Positions 21,760 through 32,549 of a stretch of DNA of 64,000 nucleotides are shown one piece after another. The DNA comes from Effrenium voratum (taxonomy: Eukaryota > Sar > Dinophyceae > Suessiales > Symbiodiniaceae): the NCBI GenBank assembly GCA_963377175.1, contig CAUJNA010003506.1, forward strand, positions 377,699-441,698, written 5' to 3'. Position 1 is the first letter of the stretch. The number at the start of each line of letters is the position of its first letter. Position numbers and translations under genes: made by a program. The notes beneath the pieces are model-generated. The model had not been told where the DNA came from, did not search any database, and saw only the letters and a program-made list of their open reading frames with translations.

Positions 21760-22333
21760 CGCCAACTAACCAACTCACTGACTCACTGACTCACTGACTC
21801 ACTAACTGACTAACTCACTAACTCGCTAACTCGCCAACTCACTAACTCACTAACTCACTAACTCGCCAACTAACTAATTAACTAACTAACTGACTGACTA
21901 ACTAGCTAGCTAACTAAGTAACTAACTAACTAACTAGTCATTTCGCTCGCCCGCTCGCTCGCTCGCTCACTCACCAACCAACCAACCAACCAACCAACCA
22001 ACCAACCAACCAGCCAGCCAGCCAGCCAGCCAGCCAACCAAGCAACCAACCTAACCAGCCAGCCAGCCAACCAACAAACCGACCAACCAACCAACCAACC
22101 AAACCAGCCAGCCAGCCAACCAACAACCAACCAAACCAGCCAGCCAGCCAACCAACCAGCCAGCCCACCAAGCAACCAACCAGTCAACCAGTCAACAAAT
22201 CCACCGACCGACCAAGAAGCAACCAAGCAGTCAACTCAACCAATCCACAGACCGAGCGACCAAGCAAGCAACCAAAGCAACCAAGCAACCAAGCAACCAA
22301 ACCAGGCAAGCAGCCAAAGCAAGCAAGCAGCCA

Positions 22334-22396
<63 letters not shown>

Positions 22397-22397
22397 G

Positions 22398-22435
<38 letters not shown>

Positions 22436-22655
22436 CCTACCTACCTACCTACCTACCTACCTACCTACCTACCTACCTACCTGCCTATGTACCAGCCTAC
22501 CTACCTACGTACCTACCAGCCTACCAGCCTACCAGCCCACCAGCCTACCAGCCCACCAGCCCACCAGCCTACCAGCGTACCAACCCGACCGGCCGACCGA
22601 CCGACGGACCAAGCGACCGAGCGACCGAGCGACCGAGCGAGCAAGCAACCAAGCA
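21760..22655. repeat. Compound tetranucleotide microsatellite, about 900 bp
   Basis: Successive blocks of 4-bp units replace one another: ACTC/ACTG/ACTA (to about 21945), CGCT, CCAA, CCAG, mixed CCAA/CAAG, pure CAAG (22318-22434), CTAC (22436-22500), CCAGCCTA types and CCGA. Nearly the whole tract keeps 4-bp spacing. The long Leu/Ala/Cys or Gly/Trp open frames here are repeat translations, not genes. Confidence 0.95.
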
Positions 22656-22684
22656 AGCGACGTGCTTTGCCCATTACCAACACA

Positions 22685-22824
22685 ATGCGAGCCCCGATTT
22701 CGGCGTCTCTCGCTGATCGGGCAGCCCTGCCACGTCGGGCTTTTGCACGGGGCGGAAGAGCACGTGCTCCCGGACCTGCCGAAGGTTTCGTTTCGGCCGC
22801 TGCAGTGGGCGCGTCATCCCTGAG
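22685..22824 (+). CDS. Candidate first exon (strand uncertain)
   Basis: From ATG at 22685 the plus strand reads MRAPISASLADRAALPRRAF and continues Ala/Arg/Gly-rich to a good donor, CCTGAG|GTAACC, at 22825. The minus strand is also open (DDAPTAAAETKPSAGPGARA) between an acceptor CCTCAG and a TTG|GTAATG donor, so the strand is not settled. GC is high compared with the flanks, as expected of dinoflagellate coding sequence. The N-terminus resembles an organelle-targeting peptide in composition only. Confidence 0.3.
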
Positions 22825-22829
22825 GTAAC

Positions 22830-23499
22830 CGCCTTCCCCCCAAACAAAACAGATGTGGTTTTCCTTTTGGTTTTCCTTCAAAGCAACAATCATCGGGGAA
22901 AGACATAGCCTTGGTGCTCGGAGCGAAGAGGAAATCGTTGGCATTTGGGGTTCAGAAACTTCATAAACACCCAAATGGAGGGTGTCCGTTTTTGAGGGAT
23001 CCCTTTTTTGGTTGCTTCTAAGGGGAAACCCAAAAGGGGAAACCACTGGTTCGAGGGGTCCCCTTTTTGAAGCCACCCCCAAATGGCCTTGAATTGGTTG
23101 AACCCGTCACCGAATCCCAGGCGTTGCTTGGGCTCATGGGCTGATACCAAAACGGGCCTCAGGGACTCGTTGCATTTAAGCGGAAGTTCACTTGGACACC
23201 GCAGGGGGATTCAGGTATTCATGGTCCACCAGTCACGTCCCCGTTGAGATTCAGAGCGAAAGCGATGGTTCATGGTCGGGCAGGATGCTGCACTGATAGG
23301 AAGGACAGTGGAAAAACAAGAGGGCCTGTCAAAGTAAGGGAGGTGCTTTCAATCAAAAACCGTTGGAATAGTACGTGTCACAGAAAATAGGAGACCCAAA
23401 AATGGTGGCCTCATTTTGAACCAATCGTAGAAAGGCCTACCCTCAAGCATATTATATATACAAATGTTATCTGCCTGCTGCTCCCCCCCCCCCCCCCAC
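22830..23499. other. Non-coding stretch
   Basis: Contains several TTTTGGTTTCC/GGGAAACCCAAAAGG phrases (22857-22885, 22995-23095) that recur elsewhere in the window. A poly-C run lies at 23481-23497. No gene seen. Confidence 0.4.
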
Positions 23500-23600
23500 C
23501 CCCGGGCCCAGTCGTGGTCCGCATCATTGCCGCCCGGCTCCAACAACGCTGGCTCGGCCTCGGCTTCTTGGGGTCGTCTGCGCGAGTCTTCGGCGGGTTT
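23500..23600 (-). CDS. Candidate exon, acidic/Pro-Ala-rich
   Basis: The minus strand between an AG at 23602-23601 and a GT donor (CCCGGGG|GTGGGG) reads KPAEDSRRRPQEAEAEPALL and then EPGGNDADHDWAR. It has high GC at third positions and sharp flanks of low coding quality. The M3 element begins 24 bp upstream of its acceptor. No family can be named. The other two minus frames are also open for a while, so this remains a candidate. Confidence 0.35.
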
Positions 23601-23623
23601 CTTCGGCAAAGACATCCACGTCA

Positions 23624-23716
23624 GGGCGAAAGTAGATAGCACAATTCACCACGCACAATTCCCGCCTTGTGTCAAGGGGATGACATGGGTTCGAATTGCG
23701 CCATCTACTTTCACCC
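23624..23716. mobile_element. Miniature TIR element M3, copy 1 (93 bp)
   Basis: The terminal inverted repeats are GGGCGAAAGTAGATAGCACA at the left and the reverse complement of GGGTGAAAGTAGATGGCGCA at the right, about 20 of 23 bp matching. The interior is unlike the other copy at 37356-37450 apart from the ends. No target duplication is obvious. Confidence 0.7.
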
Positions 23717-24089
23717 AACTCGAAGTGGGGGGAATGTATCAAAAGAGGGGGATCCCAAGAATCGATTCCTCTTTGTTTCCTTCTCAGTCAACCCCAAAAC
23801 ATGTACCGAGCCTTCAACACAGGACACAAACCCAAAGTGGTTTCATACAGGGTGCCTCCAAATGAGCTAACTCTTGAACCCTAGCTTTGCCTTGACGAGT
23901 GATACGCAAGGCGTGCGCTTCAAGCTATGGTGGTTTCACTGAAGCTAATTGGGTGTTGTTGGTTCAGAACAGGTCACCCTGAGCGTGCGTTTTTTGGTGA
24001 TTACATTGATTCTTTCAGGAAACACAGCTTCATTTGCACTTTTTTGGAAACAGTATGACAAACCTGGAGAAAACCAAAAAAACAACAAA

Positions 24090-24470
24090 CAAGACAATGT
24101 CAGCTGTCCTGACTTGGGGGGGGGGGGGGGGGTAGTCTTTGTTTTTGTTGGTTTCTCGTGGTTTTTTGCACGTCTTTGGAAAAGTGTGAAAAACCGCGAG
24201 GAAAAAAAACACACACAAAAACAAAAACAAAAACACCAACAAAAAACCAAAAAAGAAAAAACAAGACTATGTCAGCTGTCCTGACTTGGGGGGGGGGGGG
24301 TAGTCTTGTAATTGTTTTGTGATTGTTGGTTTTCTCGAGGTTTTTGCATTTCTTTGGAAAAGTGTGAAGAACCTCGAGCACCAACAAAAAACCAACAAAA
24401 AGGACTCTATAACCTGTCCTGACTCGCGGGGCATAATATGTCTTGTGTTGGTTGTCTCGAGTTGCTTTTT
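24090..24470. repeat. Tandem repeat of about 165 bp with G-tracts
   Basis: Two long units and a third partial unit share GTCAGCTGTCCTGACTTGGG, a run of 13 or more G, TAGTCTT, a TTGGTTTCTCG segment and CTTTGGAAAAGTGTGAA. Each G-tract is preceded by a small palindrome (GTCAG-CTGTC-CTGAC). A/C-rich linkers separate the units. Confidence 0.85.
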
Positions 24471-24599
24471 GTACTGTACCGTTTCTGGCCTGCTTTCTGT
24501 GATCAAGTGCGCTGGTGTAACCTCCAAGCCCTAGTACAGCAAGTTGCAGATGGTTTCCTCTGGTTGTACTCGTTCCTTAGTACATTCCTCTTATTTCTA

Positions 24600-25460
24600 G
24601 TTGGATTCATACAAGCAGAACTTGATAAATATATTAAGCAAAGTGCATAAGAAAGAAAGTAGAGGTGCCAATGTTAAAATGTCTATCAATTTGCAAAGAC
24701 AATTCGATTAAAAAGGAGATCCTGTGTAGCATGATGTTCGAAACAGAATATACATTGTTTAAATTATACTTTTACACTGAAAAATATGTTTGGATTCGCT
24801 CCTTATTAAAATATATTTAATGTGAGATAGATATTACATAGAACTTGATAAATACTTAATGCATGTTGTTTAGATGCTTACTGATTTGTAAGGACAATCC
24901 TATTGGAAAGGCACTTCCGTGTAGCATGTATTTTGAAATAGAATAAGCATAATGTGCAAATCTAATTTAAAAGATAACAAATTGATTGGAGTGTTCCCTT
25001 AACCATTTCTATTTAATTTCAGTTCAGAATTGAGTAGAACTTGATAAAGATATAAAGTAGAATCGAGAAAAAAATAATTCAGATGTCCCGAAATCGTGTT
25101 TTTTGTTTTGTTTACTAGCCCCCTGCACTACCATGGTCAAAAACACCGTAACACAGAGTGTTTTGTAGCGTTTTTCGTACTCAATTCACATCTCCACCAA
25201 CGGCTGCTCTCTAAAATTCAGCTTGAATTCGAACATAAGGAAATACTTGATCAGAATCCTACTGGACATTGCATCTTCCCAACAGTAACAGAACATTACA
25301 ATTAAGCTAGTTGAAGCATAAGTTGATGAGGAATAAATCCAACCACCAATTCTATGCTATAATATAATTTAAATTAGAATGATTCAATTTAAAATGATAC
25401 TTTACACAGAAGGTTCTGTCCAATCGGATTTATTTGCACTTCAGCTAATATCTAAACAAA
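24600..25460. repeat. AT-rich island with degenerate repeats of about 200 bp
   Basis: Base composition falls sharply compared with both flanks (long runs such as TTAAATTATACTTTT). ACTTGATAAA/ACTTGATCAG recurs at about 24617, 24842, 25040 and 25247, with further similarity after it (AGGACAATCCTATTGGAAA against AGACAATTCGATTAAAAA, and GTGTAGCATG in both). No mitochondrial cox1, cob or cox3 protein was recognised in any frame. Confidence 0.7.
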
Positions 25461-26920
25461 CATAGGTCAAGTGTATTTTCCACTCAAAACGTGAAAAAAG
25501 CGCACGCTCACAGTGTCCCGCTCTCTTCTTTCTTGGGGGTACCCCGTTTTGTGTTGTCTTGAAAGAAAAACAAAAGGAAACCAACCATTTTGGGGTTCTC
25601 CCATATTTTAAGACACCCGCAATTGGGTCAAGGTGGCCGGTTGATGGCTCTATCGAAACTGTCAGGAAGTGGAGTTGGTTCGTAGTAGCGCCCACGTCTC
25701 TGCTTCTGGCATTCAAACACCGTTCGTTGTTTGGGACCCAAAAAGTCAGCTTGTCCTGCGTGAGAAGCATTGCCCGTGGTGGAGCACACACACACACACA
25801 ATTTTGTCGCCAAATGTAACACAACATAAGGGCTGGTCTCCAAACCGAGAGCTGCAACATGGGTGAATGATACCTTGCCTGAGGGATCCTGCAACGCGAT
25901 GTTCAATTAAAAGGGACCGTCTGGTGGGTTCCATGTTAGTGCACCGGAGGGTACCCTCAAAGGACGCCCTTCTCTTCATGCATCTTTCCACGTCAGCTTT
26001 CCCCATTCGCCTCGTAGTAGGCGATGGTGAGGTTCACCAATCGGCACATGAAAACTTTCACGGCGAAGACCATGACGTACTCTCCAAGGACCTGTGCCGA
26101 AGCAACGGTTTTGGGAATGAACCTACAAAATCCCCTTAAGGCAGCCACATGGGATGGTTGGTAGGGATCATTCCCCCGTTCCCTGCTGAGAACTGCAAGC
26201 TAGCGAGCGAGCGAGTAAGCCGGCTGCCACCTTTTTTTGGGAGAACCCAGGCTTCGCTGGTAGCGCCTTTGGCAAAATTATTCTCTGGCCCTTCCCCGGT
26301 AAAAAAAGGAGCAAGCACGGCGAGCCAATTCAAAGTGGTAGAGAAGACAGGCACTACTAGCGTCCAGCGCACAGGCTACGAAGATCAAGATGAGAAAAAA
26401 AACGCTGTGCTCAAATCCAGATCGCGCGAAACTGGCTGAATCCTCAGGTTCTCTTCTCAATCTTGCCCTTGCCTTCCTCCCTGTCCCTGTTTATGTGGCC
26501 GGATTTTTTGGGGGGGCCTAGAGCCTGCGCCATTGAAGTAAGAACGTCGCGCTAGCTTTCGCGGGAATCTCCTACCACTAGGCATGGCCACATGTCCATA
26601 CTCTATATGAACTATTGACTTATGGAATCTCGCTGAAGGTCAATATTGTGCCCCCTCCAAGCAGTCTGAGGCTTGTACATGCGGATGGACCATACGCAAA
26701 TCACTCTGACTGAATCCGGCGACACTAGCTGTCAGTCTTCAGAGCAAAAATATCTCGGCGCTCCATGGGAATCATCTTGACTCGCCAAACTGGAGGTGAT
26801 GCTCACCCATGTCGCTCCCCACTTTCATATTTGAAAGAGGTTATCAAACCTGAGAAGCCTCGTTTCATACTTAGGTGATCTGCTCTGTTGGCTTTAGCCA
26901 CCCCCAAAACGGGTGGCCCT
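25461..26920. other. Non-coding stretch, no gene seen
   Basis: Contains a short (CA)n run at 25786-25799 and dispersed phrases (GGGGTACCCCG at 25536, TTTTAAGACACCCGC at 25608, GGGTACCCTCAAAGG at 25949). No exon is supported. Confidence 0.4.
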
Positions 26921-27068
26921 CCAAAAGAACGGCGCCTTCGGCGCCGCCCGGCCGCCCCAGCCGCCCGGACTTGGGCCCCCCCACGTGCAACAGCCCCGCG
27001 GAACGCCATCTCTCCATGGCCATGAGCCGGTACAGCAGGCCTCGGCTCAGGAAAACTCGTTGGCCCGG
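26921..27068 (-). CDS. Candidate exon, Leu/Arg-rich
   Basis: After a good acceptor (TTCCCTTGTTCCAG) at 27070-27069 the minus strand reads PGQRVFLSRGLLYRLMAMER and then WRSAGLLHVGGPKSGRLG, until quality fades near 26921. The donor is not clear. GC is high and there are no stops, but another minus frame is also open. The composition would suit a membrane-adjacent segment. No family assigned. Confidence 0.3.
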
Positions 27069-27265
27069 CTGGAACAAGGGAACTCAACGAATTGGACCTG
27101 GACATGCCGTGTGTTTCTGTCTGTTTTTGTTGGGGAGGGGGGGTATGGGGGTGGGTATGCCGGGGGGGGGTATGGAAAAAACACAGCAAAGCGGCGCACC
27201 CCCCCCCCCCCAAGAAAAAAAAAAAAACGAGCGGTCAGATCCGGTCCATCCGCTTTCGGTCTAAG

Positions 27266-27369
27266 CTGAGGTGCCGATGTGGGAGTTCCAGTTGGACGCC
27301 ACCACAAAGAGGCAGGAGGTGGTGCCGTCCTCGCCGCAAGCGCTTGGCGTGGACGGAAGGCTTGGGGGG
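27266..27369 (+). CDS. Candidate exon, 34 codons
   Basis: The plus strand reads EVPMWEFQLDATTKRQEVVP and then SSPQALGVDGRLG between an AG at 27264-27265 and a GT donor at 27370. Third positions are mostly G or C. The reverse strand is open as well (LFVVASNWNSHIG), so the strand is likely but not certain. Function unknown. Confidence 0.4.
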
Positions 27370-27913
27370 GTCCTTTTGGTTTCCCTTGACTCCGCTTCCT
27401 TCCAGTTGGTGGCTTGGATTGTTGGTGGTTAGAAAGGTGGTGGCCCATCTACCCTCAAAAAGAAGAAGGGGTTCAAGTCCAAATCCAAACCACCCATCCA
27501 AGCCACCCAGCTGACGGGTTACCTGACCCTTACCATCCAAAAGGATTACAACTCAAAAAAGGAAACACGGTCATGTTGGTGTTTATCTTAGCCCTTTGGT
27601 GGACAGGATTATCGGATTCGGTGGGGATACAAAGTGCAACAACCACTTGTAAGGGGGCATTGGTTCCCTGCCCTTTGGCTCCCTGGATTCCCTTCGCGTC
27701 TGGTTTTGGCTCGGTGCCAGTCCGACATCTCTTTGGGTTTCTGAAGGTAAACAACTGTTTGCTCCAAGTGGGTGCGTCTTTTTGTGATAGTACCCCCTTC
27801 TGGTTGGCTTTCAAGGGAAGCCAAAAGGACGCCCACCAGTTTGATGGTCCCCCCAAAAAAAGACATGCCCAAGTGGGTCCAAGTGTCTTCGACCGTTTGT
27901 GGGCTTGATTCAC

Positions 27914-28027
27914 CGCCAACTTCCGCGGAAGACTCTTGGCCCGCTTTCCCCGCTCCGCTGCGCCGCAGAGGAAGAGGGTGATGTTCACCAGCGCTAAGAT
28001 GTCCGCGAAGGGCGGAAGAAGCAAAGC
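27914..28027 (-). CDS. Candidate exon with a membrane-like segment
   Basis: Between the acceptor GTCATAG and the donor GGCG|GTGAAT the minus strand encodes exactly 38 codons: LLLPPFADILALVNITLFLC, then GAAERGKRAKSLPRKLA. One hydrophobic helix followed by a basic stretch is typical of a membrane protein. A neighbouring minus-strand exon (28641-28722) also encodes a hydrophobic helix, but their intron phases do not match directly, so another exon or boundary is missing. Confidence 0.4.
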
Positions 28028-28640
28028 CTATGACATGTCGAAGCCAAGATATCAAAACCATTAGAAGGGCGTGTCTTTGACTAGAAATCAGGCCCCAAAA
28101 AAAAGGGCTTCGGTTTTCCTTTTGGTTCTCCCATTTAATCCCCTTTTTGACCACAAAACATGGGTACCCCGAAAAAAGGACAAAGTCTCAGAGTGCCAAA
28201 TTTGGGGCCCTCCCTTTTGGAACATCCGCGGTCCGCGCTGTGAGTTGGCGAGTCCTTCGTGCCGTGTTAGCTTCCGCTTTTGGGCCCGTCGCAACCTGAG
28301 CCCGCAACGGCGAAGAACGCGCTATGTCTGGGCTGCAGCCTGGCGATGGGCAAGTGACGGCGAACAACCCTGAAGCTGAAGTGAATCAGTAGCCCGCCCT
28401 GCTTGTAAATGTTCTTGGATCTGAGAAAAAGAACAAACATGCCAACAACACGTTGAATCCCCAAGACACACAAGGAACAATGCAGCAAAGTGAACCATGA
28501 ACTAAACGACGTCCAAACTTGGCTGCATGGTTGCTGAGTACTCTAGCACCCCATTCCTTGTGGGAGCGAGGTGGGTTAGACTTTGAGTTCCGGGGCCACC
28601 AGATCGCGGACCCCCCCCCCCGATTCGCCAAGGACGTCAC
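28028..28640. other. Possible terminal exon on the plus strand, otherwise no gene
   Basis: Plus-strand 28215-28373 is GC-rich and open to a TGA (CELASPSCRVSFRFWARRNL, then SPQRRRTRYVWAAAWRW). The minus strand is open too (FSFRVVRRHLPIARLQPRHS). I cannot choose between them. The flanks contain dispersed TTTTGGTTCTCCC and GGGTACCCCGAAAAAAGG phrases. Confidence 0.3.
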
Positions 28641-28722
28641 CTGAAGAGGATGGCGGACTGGGCGATGAAGCCCAGCGTGGCCACCACCAAGGTGAGCATC
28701 AAGTACAGCAAAGTGGACTCCT
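28641..28722 (-). CDS. Candidate exon encoding a transmembrane helix
   Basis: After AG at 28724-28723 the minus strand reads ESTLLYLMLTLVVATLGFIA, then QSAILF, and ends at a strong donor, CTTCAG|GTGACG. The segment is one clean hydrophobic helix of about 22 residues. The plus strand is also open here with a good donor (SVATTK|GTGAGC), so the strand rests on the hydrophobic pattern. It may belong to the same gene as the 27914-28027 exon. Confidence 0.4.
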
Positions 28723-28733
28723 CTGGTGCGTGT

Positions 28734-28778
28734 TCAATCCGCGCGCGCTCAATCCGCGCGCGCTCAATTTTCGCGCGT
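28734..28778. repeat. Short GC-rich tandem repeat
   Basis: About three units related to CAATCCGCGCGCGCT follow one another. Confidence 0.8.
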
Positions 28779-29039
28779 GGCGTCTTTTTTTTCTTCAGAT
28801 GAACATATTGGGGGTTGATCAATGCCGACAAGGCCCCCAAGGTTCCCCAATGGTCATCCCATGTGAAGACCCTTTTGGTCAACACCCATATGACAAGTCT
28901 GCGATGCAGATGTCCATCAACCAGCTTGTTGAGGCCGCAAATCCTGAAAAAAGGCATAGCCATAGCAAGGGAACCACCAGTGGAGTGCCATAGACTCCCG
29001 AATGGAAAGCCCTTAGGTCGGAAGCCAACTGGAAGGCAG

Positions 29040-29109
29040 CAATCAACCGACACTCGAGGTCGTTCGCGTGGATGGCATGTTTCTGCGATGGCCTGGCGTT
29101 TTTCAGCCG
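29040..29109 (+). CDS. Candidate small internal exon (70 bp)
   Basis: The exon is bounded by a typical acceptor (GGAAGGCAG|C) and a strong donor (CAGCCG|GTAAGG). The frame reads NQPTLEVVRVDGMFLRWPGV and then FQP. Boundaries, GC content and residues all fit a genuine exon. It starts with one base of a split codon, so it cannot follow the 27266-27369 exon directly. Function unknown. Confidence 0.45.
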
Positions 29110-29651
29110 GTAAGGGGATAAACATGTGCCCCTTCAGTGACATGACAAGCAGGGCCCTCTTGCTTCCCCCCATGCTGTTGCTTCACATCAAAAAGCAACT
29201 CCGGTGGGTGCCCTGGGATGGTTGCGAATCCTGTTTGACAAGTTGCGTCAAAGTGTGGGCACGGATTCGGACAAGATAAAACGATTATTTTAAGAATGTG
29301 AAGAACCATCTACTGCTCCAAGGCAAATTCAATCAGTGTTTCTGCGCAGCGCACAAGTTGTGTGCTTGACGCGGAAAACAGCTTTCCAACCCGGCTGCCG
29401 ATGTGCCGTGGAGTCAGAGATCCCTCGTTGGGTCCCCTGTCCTGCGAGCCCCGTGGCTTCCTGTGCCTGAGGTAGAGCCCAGTCCTCACGCGGAACACAC
29501 CGACTTTCATGCGCTTTTTGGTCCGGCCAGCTGTGGATCATGTTCTTATTCAATCGCATGTCTCAGTGGAATCCATTCTAACCTTCTTCACCTCCATTTT
29601 TTGTGTTACTTAATTTGGCGCCATCCAAAAAAAAACCCATTGAAAGCTCAC

Positions 29652-29765
29652 CTACGGCCGAACCTCGGATGCTGAGCTGGGCGCTGCCGACCCACGCCGC
29701 CAATGGCTCGCACGGCTCGCAGCTTCTTCAGGTACCTCGCAGGATCTGGATCGTGAATATCCAGT
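29652..29765 (-). CDS. Candidate internal exon (114 bp)
   Basis: The minus strand reads LDIHDPDPARYLKKLRAVRA, then IGGVGRQRPAQHPRFGR, between an acceptor GATAAG|A and a strong donor CCGTAG|GTGAGC. It is GC-rich with a natural amino-acid mix. One base precedes the first full codon and two follow the last. It lies upstream of the two membrane-helix exons on the same strand and could be part of that gene; this is inference from position. Confidence 0.45.
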   Translation of the reverse strand, partial: TGYSRSRSCEVPEEAASRASHWRRGSAAPSSASEVRP

Positions 29766-31660
29766 CTTATCCATGGAACCCGACCTTTGGGTGTCCCTTG
29801 AAAAGGAAAATGGTCTTCCACCTGTCAGATTCCATGTTCATAGGGTAACTCTGAGGATGGCAGGATGCACCCCAAAACATGGATCCGAGAAAGAACCAAA
29901 ACACACACAGCCAGCTAGAACAGGACTTGCAAGCGCCGTTTTGCCTCAACGCCAACTCCGGGGCGCTGGCCAGTGGTAGATGTGGTTTCCCGGGGCGGCC
30001 ACAAAGTGAAGAATCGCCTCGACGCGAGCTCGCCGCTCGCCGCGTTCGCCGCTTTGGTTGATGCCACTGACAAGGGAGACGAAGCTTTTTTATACAACAA
30101 ATGGGGCGTTGTTTCCACTTCAAGAGGTGGATGGCGCCAATACCATTTCTTGGAGGGGGAAATCGCTGGCTCAAGTATCCTGTGCCCCCGAATGCCTGAT
30201 GGGAAGGGGAGAAGAAATTCACAGCGCAGCCAATGTCGGATCCATCCAAGCAGCCGACTAACTGAACAAAGCTTAAAGCAAGCGCGCAACCGCTTGAGAT
30301 AACAAGCAAGCAAAGCAATCAAGCATGCCTGATAAGCCCGGCGATGCCAAGCCAAACCAGCCAGGCAAAGAATTGCAGCCAATCAAACACAACCAGCAGC
30401 TCGTCAAACCGGCCAGCCTCCAGGCGTTGGATGATGTGGACAAAGGAGGCCCCCACAAACTCCAAACACCTTGGGGCACTCAGCAAACTCGCCCCGAGCT
30501 TGCCAAAAGCGTTGTCCCAAAAATTGGGCCCAAAGAATTGCCTGCGAGCCTTGTTGAGCCTGCCGGAATCAACGTCAACCAGAAAGAGGGAAGGAGGCTG
30601 AATGATCACCGAGGCGTAACCCCTCCGTGTGGACAAAAAATATCGACCAGTCGGGTGATGGATCCCAGTTCCGAGGTTTCGACCTCTGGCGCGAAGTGGA
30701 TTTACCACCCGCAGGAGTTTGGGCTGGTTGAAGACTTGAAGCCAAAAGGAAAGCCCACACCGATTCCCTTCACCCGGCAGGAAGGAAGCGGACTGTCTGG
30801 GTGTTTCGCAAAATGGAGTTCGGACACCTTTTTGGCTGGTCATGCTGGAAACTAACTGCTCAAGTCGACGGATTCCTACTTCGCTGTGGGCGAACATGCA
30901 AAAAGGCTTAGTCCAGTCTACTGATCCACCCCACCGCCCCTTGGTTTCCCTTCAAAGCCACTAAAGAAGGCATCCTCAGAAACAAAAAATGGTTTCACAC
31001 AAAAGAAAACAATTGCGTTCAAATCTAACCCAGATGCACCCACTTTGCGCACACCCCCCAACCCCCCCAGCCCCCCCCACACCAAACCCCCAATCTGGGC
31101 TCCCCGGGCATGTTCCAGCCCTGCCGCAACCCGGGGCACCGAAGGCTGCCCAGGCGGAAGGACGGCCGCGCGAGAGGAGGGCTGGGTACTCCTCTCGCGC
31201 CGTGACTCGAAGCTGGAGGCACTGAGACCCGGGGGGCGGGGGGGCGGGGGGGGAACCTTTGCTGGCGAGCGTCTTGGTCCATGCCGCATTTTTCCGCCCC
31301 GTTGTTTTTTTCTTCTATGGGATCGTAGCGGCTGTCTCCGACTCCGACTCGCAAGGGCGGTGTTTCTTTTCTGAGAAATTGCGGGGGGTCCTCGAAAAGT
31401 GTTCCGCCTACCAGAAGTGACCTTTCGGCCAAAGAGATTGATTTCCCTGGTAAATGCTTTGTGGACCTATCTAAACCAGTGGACCCCGGCCAAACTAACC
31501 TAGAAAGGACACCTATGCCCCAGCAAAATAGCATGGAAACCACAGAGGGTCCCCCTTTTTACAGAGTTTCCTCTCCGGTGGTCTTGTGGTTCCATCTTAA
31601 TTTGTAGGGGAGCAGGGATTTGTGGATGGGGTTTGACGGGGAAAAACGGACATCGCCATT
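29766..31660. other. Mostly non-coding; two weak exon candidates
   Basis: At 29985-30075 the minus strand is GC-rich after an acceptor-like CCTTGTCAG. At 30319-30897 both strands stay open for more than 500 bp (192 codons minus, 176 codons plus) without any recognisable domain. 31100-31225 is GC-rich and open on the plus strand (RAGYSSRAVTRSWRH then stop). I leave these uncalled because strand and frame are not decidable by eye. Confidence 0.3.
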
Positions 31661-31664
31661 TGCA

Positions 31665-32000
31665 CTCCCACCCCCACCCCCACCCCTACCCCCACCCCAC
31701 ACCCCACACCCCATCCCACAGACCCCACACACCCCACACACCCCATCCCACACACCCCACACCCCACACCCCACACCCCACACCCCACCCCACCCACCCG
31801 CACGCTCTCGCACGCAAGAAAGGAAGAAAGAAAGAAAGACAGAAAGAATGAACAAACAAACAAGCAAAGAAACACAAACACTCACAAAAACAACAAAACA
31901 AACAAACAAGCAAGAAACAAAATCTAACAAGCAAGCCAGCGAGCAAGGACGCAAGAAATCAAGCAAGCAGGCAAGCAAAGCAAAAAAGCAAACAAGCAAG
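31665..32000. repeat. Low-complexity CCCCACA / AAAG / CAAG tract
   Basis: Irregular ACCCCAC repeats (31665-31800) pass into AAAG, AAAC and CAAG tetranucleotide-like sequence to about 32000. Open frames here are repeat translations. Confidence 0.85.
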
Positions 32001-32448
32001 CCAGAATACCAGGCGAAAGGCCAAAACAAAACATTCCCATTCTCCAAGTGCTCCAAGGTTCTCGAACTGCTAACCCAGCATTGACTTCACGACTCGAGAA
32101 ACCGACATGTTGGCACATGCTGGCACAACAAGAAGGCTCCCCGCCCAGGTGCCATGTGGAAAAAAGCACGCACCTCCGGAGAGCGCAGACACTTGAGGCC
32201 TCGCTTGGGGCGTTTGGGGCGCTTGGGGCTTCACAACTCGCTCGGCCAAGACTTGACACAAAGTCTAAGGTCCAATAGCTTCAGGGAATGTCGCCAATGA
32301 AGAAAGTAATATCCATGTCTGCGTACGGCATATGTGGTACCAAAAAATTCGTGTGGGCTTGGCCAGTATCATGGTTGTCTGAATCCATTCTAAAGGGGTG
32401 GATTAACCCTACCAAGCCCAAATGGGTGTCTTACCCATGGCACCTCTG

Positions 32449-32549
32449 GACGTCGGTTCCGGAACCGAGGCTCCGGCGACAAGGGTTCGCTGTCCGCAGA
32501 CCAGCCGCAGTCCCGGAAGGCTGCAGAGAGCGCGCCCGCTCCACCTGAG
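32449..32549 (+). CDS. Candidate exon, Ser/Ala/Pro-rich
   Basis: The plus strand reads RRFRNRGSGDKGSLSADQPQ, then SRKAAESAPAPPE, up to a donor CACCTGAG|GTCTCG at 32550. The composition is that of a disordered protein and GC is well above the flanks. No good acceptor is visible just upstream; it could be a terminal or mis-bounded exon. The other two plus frames are partly open. Confidence 0.3.

Noticed and set aside
21930..22435. Gly/Trp-rich and Leu/Ala/Cys-rich minus-strand frames
   Set aside because: They are translations of CCAA/CCAG and CAAG tetranucleotide repeats.
24600..25460. Insertion of mitochondrial DNA
   Set aside because: AT-rich, but no cox1, cob, cox3 or mitochondrial rRNA fragment was recognised in any frame; kept only as an unexplained island.
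30319..30897. Frames of 192 and 176 codons on opposite strands
   Set aside because: Both strands are open, neither has a recognisable domain or splice context; chance or an old unrecognisable gene.
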